Counted from the stretch's first letter, positions 42,262 through 52,045 are shown. The stretch is 64,000 nt of DNA from Bacteroidota bacterium (GCA_023251555.1 JAHEYN010000016.1:1-64000), one strand, 5' to 3'. Notes: generated by a model from the sequence alone, not told the origin. Numbers and translations: made by a program.

Positions 42262-44397
42262 TCAGCTTAAAACCTGGTAAGCGCAGAGGCTGGCGAGGTA
42301 AGCGAGGCCGCTCATGTATACAATCTGCAGAAGGGGCCATTTCCAGCTTTTTGTTTCCCGGTGTACCACAGCTACGGTACTCATACACTGCATTGCAAAG
42401 GCATAAAAAAGGATAAGGGAAATAGCCACTGCCGGACTGTACCTGTTGCGGGTATTGTCAGCCGGGTCTTTTTCCTGCATCATCCTGTCACGTATGGATG
42501 CAGTGCTTACATCTGTGCTTCCCACGCTGTATAAGGTGGCCATGGTTCCAACAAACACCTCCCGCGCAGCAAAGGAGGTCAGCAGCGCGATACCGATTTT
42601 CCAGTCAAAGCCCAGCGGCTTTATGACGGGCTCCATCCAGCGCCCCATGATTCCGGCATAAGAGGCCTCCAGCTTTTCGGATTGAATATGATTGCTGACT
42701 TCAGCGGGGGGCATGGAAGAGATCGCTTCAGGGTATGTATATTTCTGATTAATCATTTCAAATTTTTTCTTCGGGCCGTACGAAGAGAGTACCCAGAGAA
42801 TCACGGAGATAGCGACAATGATTTTACCTGCATCAAACAGGAATACTTTTACTTTTTCGATCATGGTATGCCCGACATTCGTCCAGTGAGGCATGCGGTA
42901 CACCGGCATCTCCATGATGAAATAGCTCTTTTCCCTTGTTTTTATCAGCAGTTTCATCACCCAGGCTGCGCCTATGGCGGCAAGAAAGCCGGTCAGGTAT
43001 AGAAGCATCAGTGCAAGCCCCTGCATGTTGATGATACCTCCAATCATCCTGTCGGGGACTACCATGGAGATCAGCAGCGTATAAACCGGTATGCGTGCGG
43101 AACAACTCATAAGAGGCGTGACCATAATGGTGAGTATCCGCTCTTTCCGGTTCTGGATAGTCCTGGCCGACATTATAGCAGGGACTGCACATGCCACCCC
43201 GCTGACCATTGGAATCAGTGACCGGCCGCTGAGGCCGAACTTCTTCATCACCCTGTCCATGAGAAAACTTACCCTCGACATATAGCCCGTGTCTTCAAGA
43301 ATGGCAATGAACATGAACAGCAGCGCTATCTGCGGGACAAACACCACGATCCCGCTGATGCCTGCAAGGATACCGTTAACGAGGAGGTCATTGAGAATGC
43401 CCGCGGGCAGGGCCATCCGCACAAGCCCGCTGAGCCAGGTAAAACCCTGCTGTATCCCTTCCATGGGATAGGAAGACCAGGAAAACACGGCCTGGAAGAT
43501 CAGGAAGAGATTGAGAAAGAAGAAGACATAACCCCAGATGCGATGCGTGAGGACATTGTCAATTCTTTCGGTAATCCGTCTTTTCTCCGCAATCTCACGG
43601 TGTGTGACAAATTCATTGATAATGGAACTGATGACTTTGTATCTCTCCAGTGTTTCCTGTACCTGGAGTTTTGAAGCATCGAAACCAAATTCACGTATGA
43701 TACCGGTGATCCTGTCCTTCTTTTCCTGGTTGATACTGAAATATGGTATAATCTCGAGGTTGTTGGCTATCTGGAAAGCAGCGTAGCTGCTGTTCACTTT
43801 CACCACTTCGCGAATGCCGGACAGCACACAGGGCGACAACTGGTGGATGTCAATGAAGTCGTCAGGGAAAGCCCGCTCGGCATTGAATATGGATTTCTTC
43901 AGAATTTCAAGTCCTTCTCTCCGGCTGGCAACTATAGGGACAACCGGAACTCCGAGTTTTTTTGAAAGGCCTTCAACATCAATGTCCAGCCCTTTTTCCC
44001 TGACGAGGTCCATCATGTTTAATGCAAGCACCACGGGTTTTTTCAGGTCAATGATTTGGGTGCAGAGGAACAGGCTTCTTTTCAGGTTCGAAGCATCCGC
44101 TATCACAACTACGATGTCGGGGTGGGAAGGATCATCAGGGTCGCACAGTACCTGGAAAGGGATGCGTTCATCCGGGGATTTAGGATACAGGCTGTATGTG
44201 CCGGGAAGGTCAATGATTTCCGCCTTTATGGTTTCGCCTGTTGAAGGATTACGCAGACTGCAGCGCCCCGTTTTGGAGTCGACCGTTACTCCCGGGAAAT
44301 TGGCTACTTTCTGGTTAAGGCCCGTAAGGGCATTGAAAAGGGTGGACTTCCCGCTGTTGGGATTTCCTGCAAGGGCTATTCTAATCCTGTCCTGCAT
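42262..44397 (-). CDS. feoB: Ferrous iron transporter FeoB
   Basis: 711 residues. The N-terminal GTPase has G1 GNPNSGKST, G2 FPGVTVDSKTG, G3 DLPGTYSL and G4 NMMD. A helical GDI-like domain follows, then a membrane part with two Gate regions, containing SGVACAVPAIMSARTI and MVTPLMSCSARIPVYTLL, the conserved Cys/Ser region thought to pass Fe(II). Length and order are normal. FeoA is encoded 10 bases upstream. FeoB imports Fe(II) across the inner membrane. Confidence 0.96.
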   Translation of the reverse strand: MQDRIRIALAGNPNSGKSTLFNALTGLNQKVANFPGVTVDSKTGRCSLRNPSTGETIKAEIIDLPGTYSLYPKSPDERIPFQVLCDPDDPSHPDIVVVIADASNLKRSLFLCTQIIDLKKPVVLALNMMDLVREKGLDIDVEGLSKKLGVPVVPIVASRREGLEILKKSIFNAERAFPDDFIDIHQLSPCVLSGIREVVKVNSSYAAFQIANNLEIIPYFSINQEKKDRITGIIREFGFDASKLQVQETLERYKVISSIINEFVTHREIAEKRRITERIDNVLTHRIWGYVFFFLNLFLIFQAVFSWSSYPMEGIQQGFTWLSGLVRMALPAGILNDLLVNGILAGISGIVVFVPQIALLFMFIAILEDTGYMSRVSFLMDRVMKKFGLSGRSLIPMVSGVACAVPAIMSARTIQNRKERILTIMVTPLMSCSARIPVYTLLISMVVPDRMIGGIINMQGLALMLLYLTGFLAAIGAAWVMKLLIKTREKSYFIMEMPVYRMPHWTNVGHTMIEKVKVFLFDAGKIIVAISVILWVLSSYGPKKKFEMINQKYTYPEAISSMPPAEVSNHIQSEKLEASYAGIMGRWMEPVIKPLGFDWKIGIALLTSFAAREVFVGTMATLYSVGSTDVSTASIRDRMMQEKDPADNTRNRYSPAVAISLILFYAFAMQCMSTVAVVHRETKSWKWPLLQIVYMSGLAYLASLCAYQVLS

Positions 44398-44406
44398 GGC
44401 AGCCGG

Positions 44407-44643
44407 TTACTTTTTTATATTTTCAGCAGGAGACACCAGAACTGTTGAGGCTTCTTCTTTTCTCATGCTCAGCATGTATCCCGAAACCGATACGGCGATG
44501 GGATCACCCAGGGGAGCAATGCGCTCCACGATAATCTTTTCACCGGGAAGGCAGCCCATTTCCATCAGCTTGAGCGAGGTGGCTTCGTCCGTGAAGGAAA
44601 TGATGACTCCTGTCTTTCCCACAGGTAATTCGGATAACTTCAT
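44407..44643 (-). CDS. feoA: Ferrous iron transport accessory protein FeoA
   Basis: 78 residues with the SH3-like FeoA fold: LSELPVGKTGVIISF, LKLMEMGCLPGEKIIVERIAPLGDPIAVSVSGYMLSMRKEEAS. It binds or regulates FeoB. A TATCTTTG promoter lies 20 bases upstream on the minus strand, so feoA, feoB and the SprT-like gene form one unit. No iron-box (Fur) sequence could be recognised. Confidence 0.94.
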   Translation of the reverse strand: MKLSELPVGKTGVIISFTDEATSLKLMEMGCLPGEKIIVERIAPLGDPIAVSVSGYMLSMRKEEASTVLVSPAENIKK

Positions 44644-44663
44644 GCGAGAAAATATGAGAAGGG

Positions 44664-44671
44664 CAAAGATA
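44664..44671 (-). promoter_or_regulatory. Promoter -7 box for feoA-feoB-SprT
   Basis: On the minus strand TATCTTTG, 20 bases before the feoA ATG and inside the 60-base gap after the small lipoprotein gene. Confidence 0.65.
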
Positions 44672-44703
44672 CTATTGCCGGGAGATTATTCAGAAAGAAG
44701 CTC

Positions 44704-44862
44704 TCAATGTTTTTTATGCGTACGCGGTTTCTTCCCGAATTCAGGGCAATCGCACTTGTTTTTTGTAAACCCGCAGCCGCCCGATAAAAGCAGGAAAATG
44801 AGCCCTGTCATGAGAATACATGCTATCCGGAATTTTATTTTGGAAGTGATGGCAGGAAACAT
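44704..44862 (-). CDS. 52-residue predicted lipoprotein with a Cys-rich motif, upstream of feoA
   Basis: ATG at 44862, TGA at 44704. It has a signal peptide with a lipobox (FLLLSGGC), so the mature protein is a lipid-anchored peptide of about 23 residues. That peptide carries two Cys in KNKCDCPEFGKK and a basic, His-containing end (RTHKKH). The short mature part with C-x-CP-(E/x)-FG is reminiscent of small lipoproteins often seen in Bacteroidota genomes. It is 60 bases upstream of feoA on the same strand. A TATATTCG at 44915-44908 is a weak promoter candidate. No function is known; an iron link is only by position. Confidence 0.65.
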   Translation of the reverse strand: MFPAITSKIKFRIACILMTGLIFLLLSGGCGFTKNKCDCPEFGKKPRTHKKH

Positions 44863-45008
44863 GAAGTGTTAGCACTTTTCATTTACGCGGGAGAATATTT
44901 TCACGGCCGAATATAAAGCGAAGTTAATGAATTAACCGGATGCACATAAACAGTAACACTGCGAATCCGGACAAAAGTATCTGATTTGAAAAGGGAAAAG
45001 GCCGTTGT

Positions 45009-47027
45009 TTATTCTTTCACAAATTGCACCTGCTTTTGTTGTCCTTCACTGCCGACCAGCAGGAAGTATACACCCCGGGGAAGTCCGCCAATATCAAAAA
45101 TCAAATTATTTTTCCCGTGAGAAATCCTTCTTCTTTCGCCTAATACTGTGTTCCCAAGCATATCAATAACAGAAGCCGATATTATTGTATTATGATCCGA
45201 GGAAATGACACAGTTAAGTTGTTTCTCTGCAGGATTAGGGAAGAGGCTAATAGCAGGTGGAAATACCGGTATATCAATACTTACAACTTCTGAGTAGGTA
45301 AACTTTCCATCAAAATCAACCTGTTGTAAGCGGTAATAATTCATCCCCGGCGAAGGCTCATGATGTGTAAAAGAATAATACCGGTTCACACCGGAGTTCC
45401 CTGCTCCCCTGAGCGAACCAATGGGTTTAAATGACCTGCCGTCAATTCCATGTTCAACTATAAAGTAAGCGTTATTGCGTTCACCGGCAGTTTGCCATAG
45501 AAGTATGTTTGATTCATTTTCATTTTTGCCTTCAAATAAAACAAGGCCCGAGGGCAGAATAGCGCACCCCCCTGCATACTGGGCAAAATAAAAATCACCT
45601 CCGCTTCCGGCGGTCATGGTGACAGTGGCCGGCCCCGGATCAAAATCAGCAGGCCCTCCGAGGAAGCCCGTTACAGCAACATTGCAGGATGCATCTATAG
45701 CTATGTCATTTCCGTAATCAGATCCTATACTTCCGATTTTAAAAGCCCACTGGTAAGTACCGCTTGAATTATATTTGGCAAAATAGGCGTCTGTTGCACC
45801 AACGATGCTAACCATTGCCGTACCTGCCCCAGGGTCACAATCAACATTGCAGCCACTAAAGGTTCCTGAAACGTATATGCTGTTATCCGTATCAAGGTTA
45901 ATCTTATTTCCCTGTACGGTTCCTGAAGCTGACGTGGAGCCGAAAGCAAAAGCCCACTGATAAGATCCCGCGGCATCGTATTTGGCAATATAAGCTTGCT
46001 GCCCTCCCGTAGAGGTAATATTTGCAGTTCCGGCACCGGGATCAAAATCAGCAGTAGCATTATATCCTCCCGTTACATAGAGATTATTGGCACCATCTAT
46101 TGTTATGCCATAACCAAAATCATTGGAGGATCCTCCAACCCTGAAAGCCCACTGGTACAGCCCGGAGGCCGTATAGCTGGCAAGGAACATGTCATAATTC
46201 CCGGATGCCGTCAGGGTTGAGGTCCCTGCGCCGGGATCAAAATCAGACGTTCCCGTACACCACCCGGTTACATAAACATTGCCCGAAGGGTCGGTGGAAA
46301 GATCAAACCCCCTGTCGTCGCCTGAGCCTCCCAGGCTGAAAGCCCATTGATAGGCACCGGCTGAGCTATATTTGGCAAGAAATATGTCACACGTGCCGCT
46401 TGCTGTAAGGTTAGCTGTCCCGGCCCCGGGGTCAAAGTCGGCAGTCGCACTATATTTGCCTGTAACATAAAGATCCCCGGAAGGGCCAAGTGCAACGGCC
46501 CTTCCCTCTTCATTTCCAGTTCCGCCCATACCTATAGCCCACTGGTACACCCCCGATGAATTATACTTGGCAAGAAAAACATCCTGCCCGCCCTTGCTGG
46601 TAAGCCCAGCCGTTCCTGCAAAAGGATCGAAGTCGGCAGTACTCTCAAATATTCCGGTAAGAAAGAAATTCCCGGAAGCATCCGTGATAATTGCCCTGCC
46701 CTCATCATAGCCGGTTCCTCCCATTCCCAGAGCCCACTGGTACACACCTGAAGAATTATACATGGCAAGATAAACATCGGACAATCCGGCACTTGTAAGC
46801 GCTGTAGTTCCTATGCCCGGATCAAAATCAGGAGTGAAATAAAAACAGCCTGTACCATATACATTACCCGAAGCATCCAGTGCAAGGCTATATCCCTGAT
46901 CCGATCCACCTGTTACCCCGCCATTGCTGAAACCCCACTGGTAAGCCGGTTGAGCGGCACAGGGTAATGACATAAGAGAAATAAGAAAGAAAGAAGAACC
47001 TAATAAGCAGTATGTAAATCTTTTCAT
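45009..47027 (-). CDS. T9SS type A cargo made of SBBP-like propeller repeats
   Basis: 672 residues with a signal peptide (SSFFLISLMSLPCAAQ). About seven repeats of roughly 66 residues follow, each with a YVTG-x(4)-TADFDPGAGTA-LT-x-G-x(2)-D-FLAKY-x-SSG-YQWA core: SBBP-type propeller blades. The C-terminal ~190 residues (from about 480) match the neighbouring 1593-residue protein: a FIVEH-IDGRSF linker domain, then a T9SS type A sorting domain ending in QVQFVKE. The DFDPGAGT loop is acidic and may hold Ca, but that is inference. It starts 14 bases after the stop of the next gene upstream, so they are probably one transcript. Confidence 0.88.
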   Translation of the reverse strand: MKRFTYCLLGSSFFLISLMSLPCAAQPAYQWGFSNGGVTGGSDQGYSLALDASGNVYGTGCFYFTPDFDPGIGTTALTSAGLSDVYLAMYNSSGVYQWALGMGGTGYDEGRAIITDASGNFFLTGIFESTADFDPFAGTAGLTSKGGQDVFLAKYNSSGVYQWAIGMGGTGNEEGRAVALGPSGDLYVTGKYSATADFDPGAGTANLTASGTCDIFLAKYSSAGAYQWAFSLGGSGDDRGFDLSTDPSGNVYVTGWCTGTSDFDPGAGTSTLTASGNYDMFLASYTASGLYQWAFRVGGSSNDFGYGITIDGANNLYVTGGYNATADFDPGAGTANITSTGGQQAYIAKYDAAGSYQWAFAFGSTSASGTVQGNKINLDTDNSIYVSGTFSGCNVDCDPGAGTAMVSIVGATDAYFAKYNSSGTYQWAFKIGSIGSDYGNDIAIDASCNVAVTGFLGGPADFDPGPATVTMTAGSGGDFYFAQYAGGCAILPSGLVLFEGKNENESNILLWQTAGERNNAYFIVEHGIDGRSFKPIGSLRGAGNSGVNRYYSFTHHEPSPGMNYYRLQQVDFDGKFTYSEVVSIDIPVFPPAISLFPNPAEKQLNCVISSDHNTIISASVIDMLGNTVLGERRRISHGKNNLIFDIGGLPRGVYFLLVGSEGQQKQVQFVKE

Positions 47028-47041
47028 ATTGTGTAGTATTT

Positions 47042-50000
47042 TTACTCTTTCACAAATTTTAACTGTCGCTGTTTCACGCCATCGTTCACCACAAGGAAAT
47101 ACAACCCCTGTGGCAGATCCGAGATATCAAAAATCAAATTGTTTTTCCCGGCGGAAAGCTTTCTTCCCATACTCATCACCGTTTCTCCCATCATATCAAC
47201 AACAGAAGCAACCACTGTGGTGTTCTGGTCCGGCGAAACAATGCAGTTAAGCTGTTTCCCCGAAGGGTTCGGAAATATGGTAAGGGCATAAGGGAATACC
47301 GGGATATCAACGCTCACCGTTTTTGAATAAGTATACTTGCCATCAAAGTCAACCTGCTTAAGGCGGTAATAATTTATCCCGGGAGAAGGGTGCTCATCGG
47401 TAAAAGAATAATGTTGCTTCGCAGTCGAGTTTCCCGCTCCCTGAACTACTCCGGAATGGGTGAACGCATTACCGTCAATGCTGTGTTCAACCACAAAGTA
47501 ATCATTGTATGTTTCGCTGCCCGTTATCCAGTTGCATGCAACCTGGTTATCAGGAAGAAGTGAGGCGGTGAAGTCAAGCAGTTCCATCGGAAGAACTATC
47601 TGGCATACAATATTTGGTGTTGCGGCGACAAGGCCTGCACTTATGGTATTGGTGTTCGTATTGGTCCTGAAACTCCCGGATCCCCCGGTCATCAGATTCA
47701 TCTGTAAAGTGCCGACGTTGATGCTAACGGACTGAAAATTACATGCATTAACACCTGTTTCGCCCACTTCATTGGTTTTAACAAACCAGATATCCAACCC
47801 TCCTCCTCCGGAGCTTTTTGTATATCCTGTAAAGGCATAGCCCCCGTCAGAAGTCTGCAACACCCTTAATGCCCTGTCTTCAAGAGCGCCTCCATATATC
47901 TTGCTCCACTGTACATTGCCCGCGGCATCAATTTTAATTAACATGGCATCATTATAAAATCCAAAGCCGCCGGGGGGGCGCCCATAGCCTGATATGATAT
48001 AACCTCCGTCTGCCGTGGGACATAAAGAGGTACCATACTGGCTATTTGTTGTTCCATAAGTTTTATTCCATTGCAATATGCCGTCGCTGCTGACTTTTAC
48101 CAGCAGCAGATCGTTATAACTAACATTGTTATTACTTCCCGCGGGTGGCAGTGGTGTGTAGCCTGAAGCACTTCCTAAAACCAAAAACCCCCCGTCAGAG
48201 GTCACACGTAGTTCGTGGGGTTCAGAAGATGAGTACGGCAGAGTGTTACCATATGCCTTTCCCCATTGAAAAGTTCCGGCACTGTTTGCTTTTGCAAGAT
48301 AAAAGCTATTAAGAAAACCCGGGCCAATGGGGTTAGGAAATACGCCTCCTGAAGCAGCTGTTATAAATCCCCCGTCGCAGGTTTGCTGAACAGAATAACC
48401 TATACCACCACCTCCACCGTACATTGCGCCCCACTGAAGCGTTCCGTCAGTTGCTGTTTTGAGCAGATATGTCGAGATATTTGTGGCACTACTATTGCTT
48501 GCGCCACCGGTAAAAAGATAACCGCCGTCTGAGGCAGTCGTTCCAAAAATGGGATTCCAAACCGATGTTCCGCTGCCTTCGCCGGCATTGGTTAGTCCAT
48601 AGCTTTTACACCACACCATGGTTCCCACCGTATTGAATTTGGAGAAAAACATATCCCATTGTGTGTTTGTGTTGCTTGTGGTTTCCCCTGCAATTACATA
48701 TCCGTCGGGCGTGGTCATCACTCCTCTCCCTTCTTCCGCAAAGTTTCCTACACCTCCGAATCGGTTGCTCCACTGTACAAGTCCGCCCGCATCAATTTTA
48801 AACATCCAGCCCTGTTCTTTTGAAATGCAAGGGACACAATCGCTATTAAAGCGGCCATTAATAATGTATCCGCCATCAAGAGCTATATCAAAAGACAGCC
48901 CATCCTCATCGGCAGTAGTTCCATAAGTTGCCTGGTACTGTAAAGGAATGCTGGCAGTTGCAACAATAGTTCTGTCGCCCGCAGGAGAGGTGGGCGTCGG
49001 TGTGTGTGCCAGCCCCTGCAAGGTGAGCGAAGTGCACTGTGCATCCACCTTATCACCAGGGGTAGCACTCCCTGAGATCGTATAGGTAAGCCAGAAATAA
49101 TATTTCCCCGGTGCAAGCGGAACAGAGCCCGTAAATGAAAAGGACCCATTGGGAGCCATTACTGTACTCCCGTACTGGGTGGAGGCCGTAAAGGTCATGC
49201 TGGTACCCGTGTACCACAGGCTTGCGCTGGCTATATCATTAAGCGCATTGGTAGACCCTGTTGTATTAAAGGTGAAGCTGGTTGCCGATAATGTATTTGC
49301 TGCTATTGTTACTTCAACTCCCACTATGAGCTGGTTGGCCGCAGACACTCCAACCACTCCTGTGTTGGGCTGGGTAGTAACTGCAGATGTGAATCCGTCG
49401 GAGATGGGCCTTGATCCCGCAGGGGATGTGCTTGTTGGTGTTCTTGACGATCCCCCTGCAATAAGTGATGTGCATTGTGCATCTATAACATTTCCGACTA
49501 CTGCCGTGGGAGATATGTCATAGGTAATCCAGAAGTAATTCGTACCCGGGGCAAGGGTAAATGTAAATCCGCTGAAAGTAAAAGGAGTTCCGCTGGCAGG
49601 AGGGGACGCTATTGTTGTGCCAAGCTGGGTGGTGGCCGCAAAGTTGCACCCGCTGCGTGTAGTCCAGAGTTTAGCATTGCTGATATCCGTCACGCTTGTG
49701 GTTCCGGTGGTCTGGAATGTAAAACTGGTGGCGGTAATAGGAGAAGCCCCCCCGGTGCCGTTTACGATTTCCACACCTATCACCTGCTGATTAGCAGATC
49801 CCTGGTAGACTACCGATGTATTGCTTTGAGTGGTGGTACAGGAGGTATATGCCATAGCTGCCGAAGTGGCAATATTCACCTGGTAATCTTCCGCCTCCCC
49901 GTACCAGCATTTATCGGATACCGGAGCGCCGATAGAAGTGGCTCCGTCATCGTAGTCCATGGTAATCCTCAGATTTTTCCACCCCGTAGCAGATGCCGAG

Positions 50001-51823
50001 GCGGTAAAATTCACCACGCTGGTATAGGATGTTCCCAGCCCGGGTGATAATGCAGAAGTACCAAGCAGTTCCCCTGCGTCAAGAAAATCACCGTCACTGT
50101 TGTAATCAATCCATGCTCTTACCTTGACTCCCCACATATCATCATGGGTAAAGGATAATACGTATGCGGTACTCTGGGTAAGTTTTGTACCCTGGTTCGT
50201 AGTATCAACACATGCCCAAAGCTCATCCCCGAGAGATGTACGGTTGATAGTATTGAGCGTAACATTGGTAAGGCCAAAGTAATTGTAGAGCGTTTGAAGC
50301 AACTGAGGTCCCGCAGGCCGGGCGATACATACCGGGTACTGTGGCCCGGTGTTAAAGGCAACAATGGTTCTGTCGCCCGCAGGAGATGTGGGCGTTGGAG
50401 TGTGTGCCACTCCCTGCACAGTGAGCGAGGTGCACTGGGCATCTACCTTATCACCGGGGTTGCCGCTCCCTGAAATCGTATAGGTAAGCCAGAAATAATG
50501 GGTTCCTGCGGCAAGAGCCGTGGAGCCTGTGAATGAGAATGACCCGTTAGGGCCGGCAACTGCACTTCCGTACTGGGTAGTTGTGCCGAATGTAGAAGAG
50601 TTGCCCGTGTACCACAGGCTTGCGCTGGTTATATCAAGAGAGGCATTGGTAGAGCCGGTTGTGTTAAAGGTGAAGCTGGTTGCATTCAGGGAAGAGGCGG
50701 CTATTGTAACTTCCAGCCCGACAATTTGCTGATCCGTTGAAGGAGCACCTATTACAGCAACATAGGACTGGGTGGTAACTGCCGATGTAAACCCGTCGGA
50801 TATGGGCCTTGATCCCGCAGGAGCTGTTGTTGTCGGTGTTCTCGAAGATCCTCCCGCAATAAGTGATGTGCACTGTGCATCCATAACATTGCCGGATACT
50901 GCAGTAGGAGAAACGTCGTATGTAAGCCAGAAATAATTGGTACCGGAGGCAAGGGTAAAGGTGAACCCATTAATGGTGAATGGCGTGCCGCTGGCAGGAG
51001 GAGATGCCACAGTTCCCCCGAGCTGGGTTGCGGTTGCAAAGTTACAGCTGCTGGCCGTGGTCCAGAGTCTTGCGTTGCTGATATCCGTTACGTTCGTGGT
51101 TCCTGTGGTCTGGAATGTAAAGCTGGTGGCTGTGATAGGAGAAGCACCCCCCGTGCCCGCTACTATCTGGACACCTATCACCTCCTCGTTGGTGGAGCCC
51201 TGGTACACCGTGGAAGTATTGCTTTGGGTGGCTGTGCATGAGCTGTATGTCATGGCGGCAGAAGTGACAAGATTTACCTGGTAATCTTCCACCTCCCCGT
51301 ACCAGCATTTGTCGGACAGAGGGGCGCCGATTGAAGTAAATCCGTCATCATAATCCAGCACTACTCTCATATTTTTCCAACCGGTAGCAGATGCCGAGCT
51401 CGTAAAATTTATTACGTCAGTATAAGGCACTCCCAGCCCGGGGGACATTACAGAGGTTCCCAGCAACTCTCCCGCGTCAAGGAAATCTCCGTCATTGTTA
51501 TAATCAATCCAGGCTCTCACCTGTGAATTCCACAGGTCATCATGGGTAAAACTCAGAGAATATGCCGTGTTTTGCGTAAGCTTGCCGGACTGGTTCGTGG
51601 TATTTATATCAGCCCATATTTCATCCCCGAGAGATGTACGGTTAATATTTCCTATGGTGATATTTGTAGGCCCGAAGTAACACTGGTAGCATGGGGTTTG
51701 AAGCGACTGGGGGGCCTGAGGAGCCGTGATGCATACTACTGCATGGCTTTCCGGTATTGCTAAAGTAAAACAGCCGACCAGCAACAACGCTTTTCTCAAA
51801 ATGAGGGATTTGGGAGGGGTCAT
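47042..51823 (-). CDS. 1593-residue T9SS type A cargo with duplicated GEVED/BNR-associated modules
   Basis: Signal peptide to about residue 28. A module of about 460 residues is present twice in tandem (from about 30 and 498). Each copy has a GEVED domain (AWIDYN-DGDFLDAGELLG ending CWYGE-EDYQVN) and two BNR-associated N-terminal-like domains (SFTFQTTGTT, YFWLTYD, DAQCTSL). Then come propeller-like repeats (TSDGGY-F-G; about 965-1400) and a FVVEHSIDG linker with a T9SS type A domain like that of the adjacent gene. It is probably surface-displayed or secreted; GEVED domains accompany adhesins and peptidases, but no catalytic site is evident. Confidence 0.87.
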   Translation of the reverse strand: MTPPKSLILRKALLLVGCFTLAIPESHAVVCITAPQAPQSLQTPCYQCYFGPTNITIGNINRTSLGDEIWADINTTNQSGKLTQNTAYSLSFTHDDLWNSQVRAWIDYNNDGDFLDAGELLGTSVMSPGLGVPYTDVINFTSSASATGWKNMRVVLDYDDGFTSIGAPLSDKCWYGEVEDYQVNLVTSAAMTYSSCTATQSNTSTVYQGSTNEEVIGVQIVAGTGGASPITATSFTFQTTGTTNVTDISNARLWTTASSCNFATATQLGGTVASPPASGTPFTINGFTFTLASGTNYFWLTYDVSPTAVSGNVMDAQCTSLIAGGSSRTPTTTAPAGSRPISDGFTSAVTTQSYVAVIGAPSTDQQIVGLEVTIAASSLNATSFTFNTTGSTNASLDITSASLWYTGNSSTFGTTTQYGSAVAGPNGSFSFTGSTALAAGTHYFWLTYTISGSGNPGDKVDAQCTSLTVQGVAHTPTPTSPAGDRTIVAFNTGPQYPVCIARPAGPQLLQTLYNYFGLTNVTLNTINRTSLGDELWACVDTTNQGTKLTQSTAYVLSFTHDDMWGVKVRAWIDYNSDGDFLDAGELLGTSALSPGLGTSYTSVVNFTASASATGWKNLRITMDYDDGATSIGAPVSDKCWYGEAEDYQVNIATSAAMAYTSCTTTQSNTSVVYQGSANQQVIGVEIVNGTGGASPITATSFTFQTTGTTSVTDISNAKLWTTRSGCNFAATTQLGTTIASPPASGTPFTFSGFTFTLAPGTNYFWITYDISPTAVVGNVIDAQCTSLIAGGSSRTPTSTSPAGSRPISDGFTSAVTTQPNTGVVGVSAANQLIVGVEVTIAANTLSATSFTFNTTGSTNALNDIASASLWYTGTSMTFTASTQYGSTVMAPNGSFSFTGSVPLAPGKYYFWLTYTISGSATPGDKVDAQCTSLTLQGLAHTPTPTSPAGDRTIVATASIPLQYQATYGTTADEDGLSFDIALDGGYIINGRFNSDCVPCISKEQGWMFKIDAGGLVQWSNRFGGVGNFAEEGRGVMTTPDGYVIAGETTSNTNTQWDMFFSKFNTVGTMVWCKSYGLTNAGEGSGTSVWNPIFGTTASDGGYLFTGGASNSSATNISTYLLKTATDGTLQWGAMYGGGGGIGYSVQQTCDGGFITAASGGVFPNPIGPGFLNSFYLAKANSAGTFQWGKAYGNTLPYSSSEPHELRVTSDGGFLVLGSASGYTPLPPAGSNNNVSYNDLLLVKVSSDGILQWNKTYGTTNSQYGTSLCPTADGGYIISGYGRPPGGFGFYNDAMLIKIDAAGNVQWSKIYGGALEDRALRVLQTSDGGYAFTGYTKSSGGGGLDIWFVKTNEVGETGVNACNFQSVSINVGTLQMNLMTGGSGSFRTNTNTNTISAGLVAATPNIVCQIVLPMELLDFTASLLPDNQVACNWITGSETYNDYFVVEHSIDGNAFTHSGVVQGAGNSTAKQHYSFTDEHPSPGINYYRLKQVDFDGKYTYSKTVSVDIPVFPYALTIFPNPSGKQLNCIVSPDQNTTVVASVVDMMGETVMSMGRKLSAGKNNLIFDISDLPQGLYFLVVNDGVKQRQLKFVKE
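48959..51736 (-). repeat. Tandem intragenic duplication, two ~1.38-kb copies
   Basis: Copy 1 spans about 51736-50357 and copy 2 about 50332-48959, inside the 1593-residue protein gene. They start with VCITAPQAPQSLQT and VCIARPAGPQLLQT and end with SPAGDRTIVA. Similarity is evident at DNA level over long runs (e.g. around 50371-50440 against 48967-49040), so the duplication looks fairly recent. Confidence 0.85.
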
Positions 51824-52045
51824 TGTGTGGAGAGTTATTATTATTAATGTGGTGGCAAGTGCATATCTTCCAGATAAGGGAGAATTTGTTTTAAAAAAAT
51901 AAGGCGGAATTCCGATCCATCAATTCAAATATTAGATTCCTTGTAATAAATTACTGAGATCAAGTTTTGTTTATTAATCCTACGTTTTGTTTCCACTATA
52001 AAGTGAAAATATTGGAGGAAGTAAGTAATAACTAACTTAAAATTA

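Noticed and set aside
43814-44872. A 352-codon plus-strand open frame
   Set aside because: It lies opposite feoB, feoA and the small lipoprotein gene, all with clear motifs; its translation has no recognised domain and shows the Ser/Arg/Phe bias of an antisense shadow.
45100-46900. Regularly spaced ~200-bp DNA repeats that might look like an array
   Set aside because: They are SBBP propeller repeats of a continuous reading frame; spacers are not unique and the period is a multiple of three. There is no CRISPR array and no cas gene.
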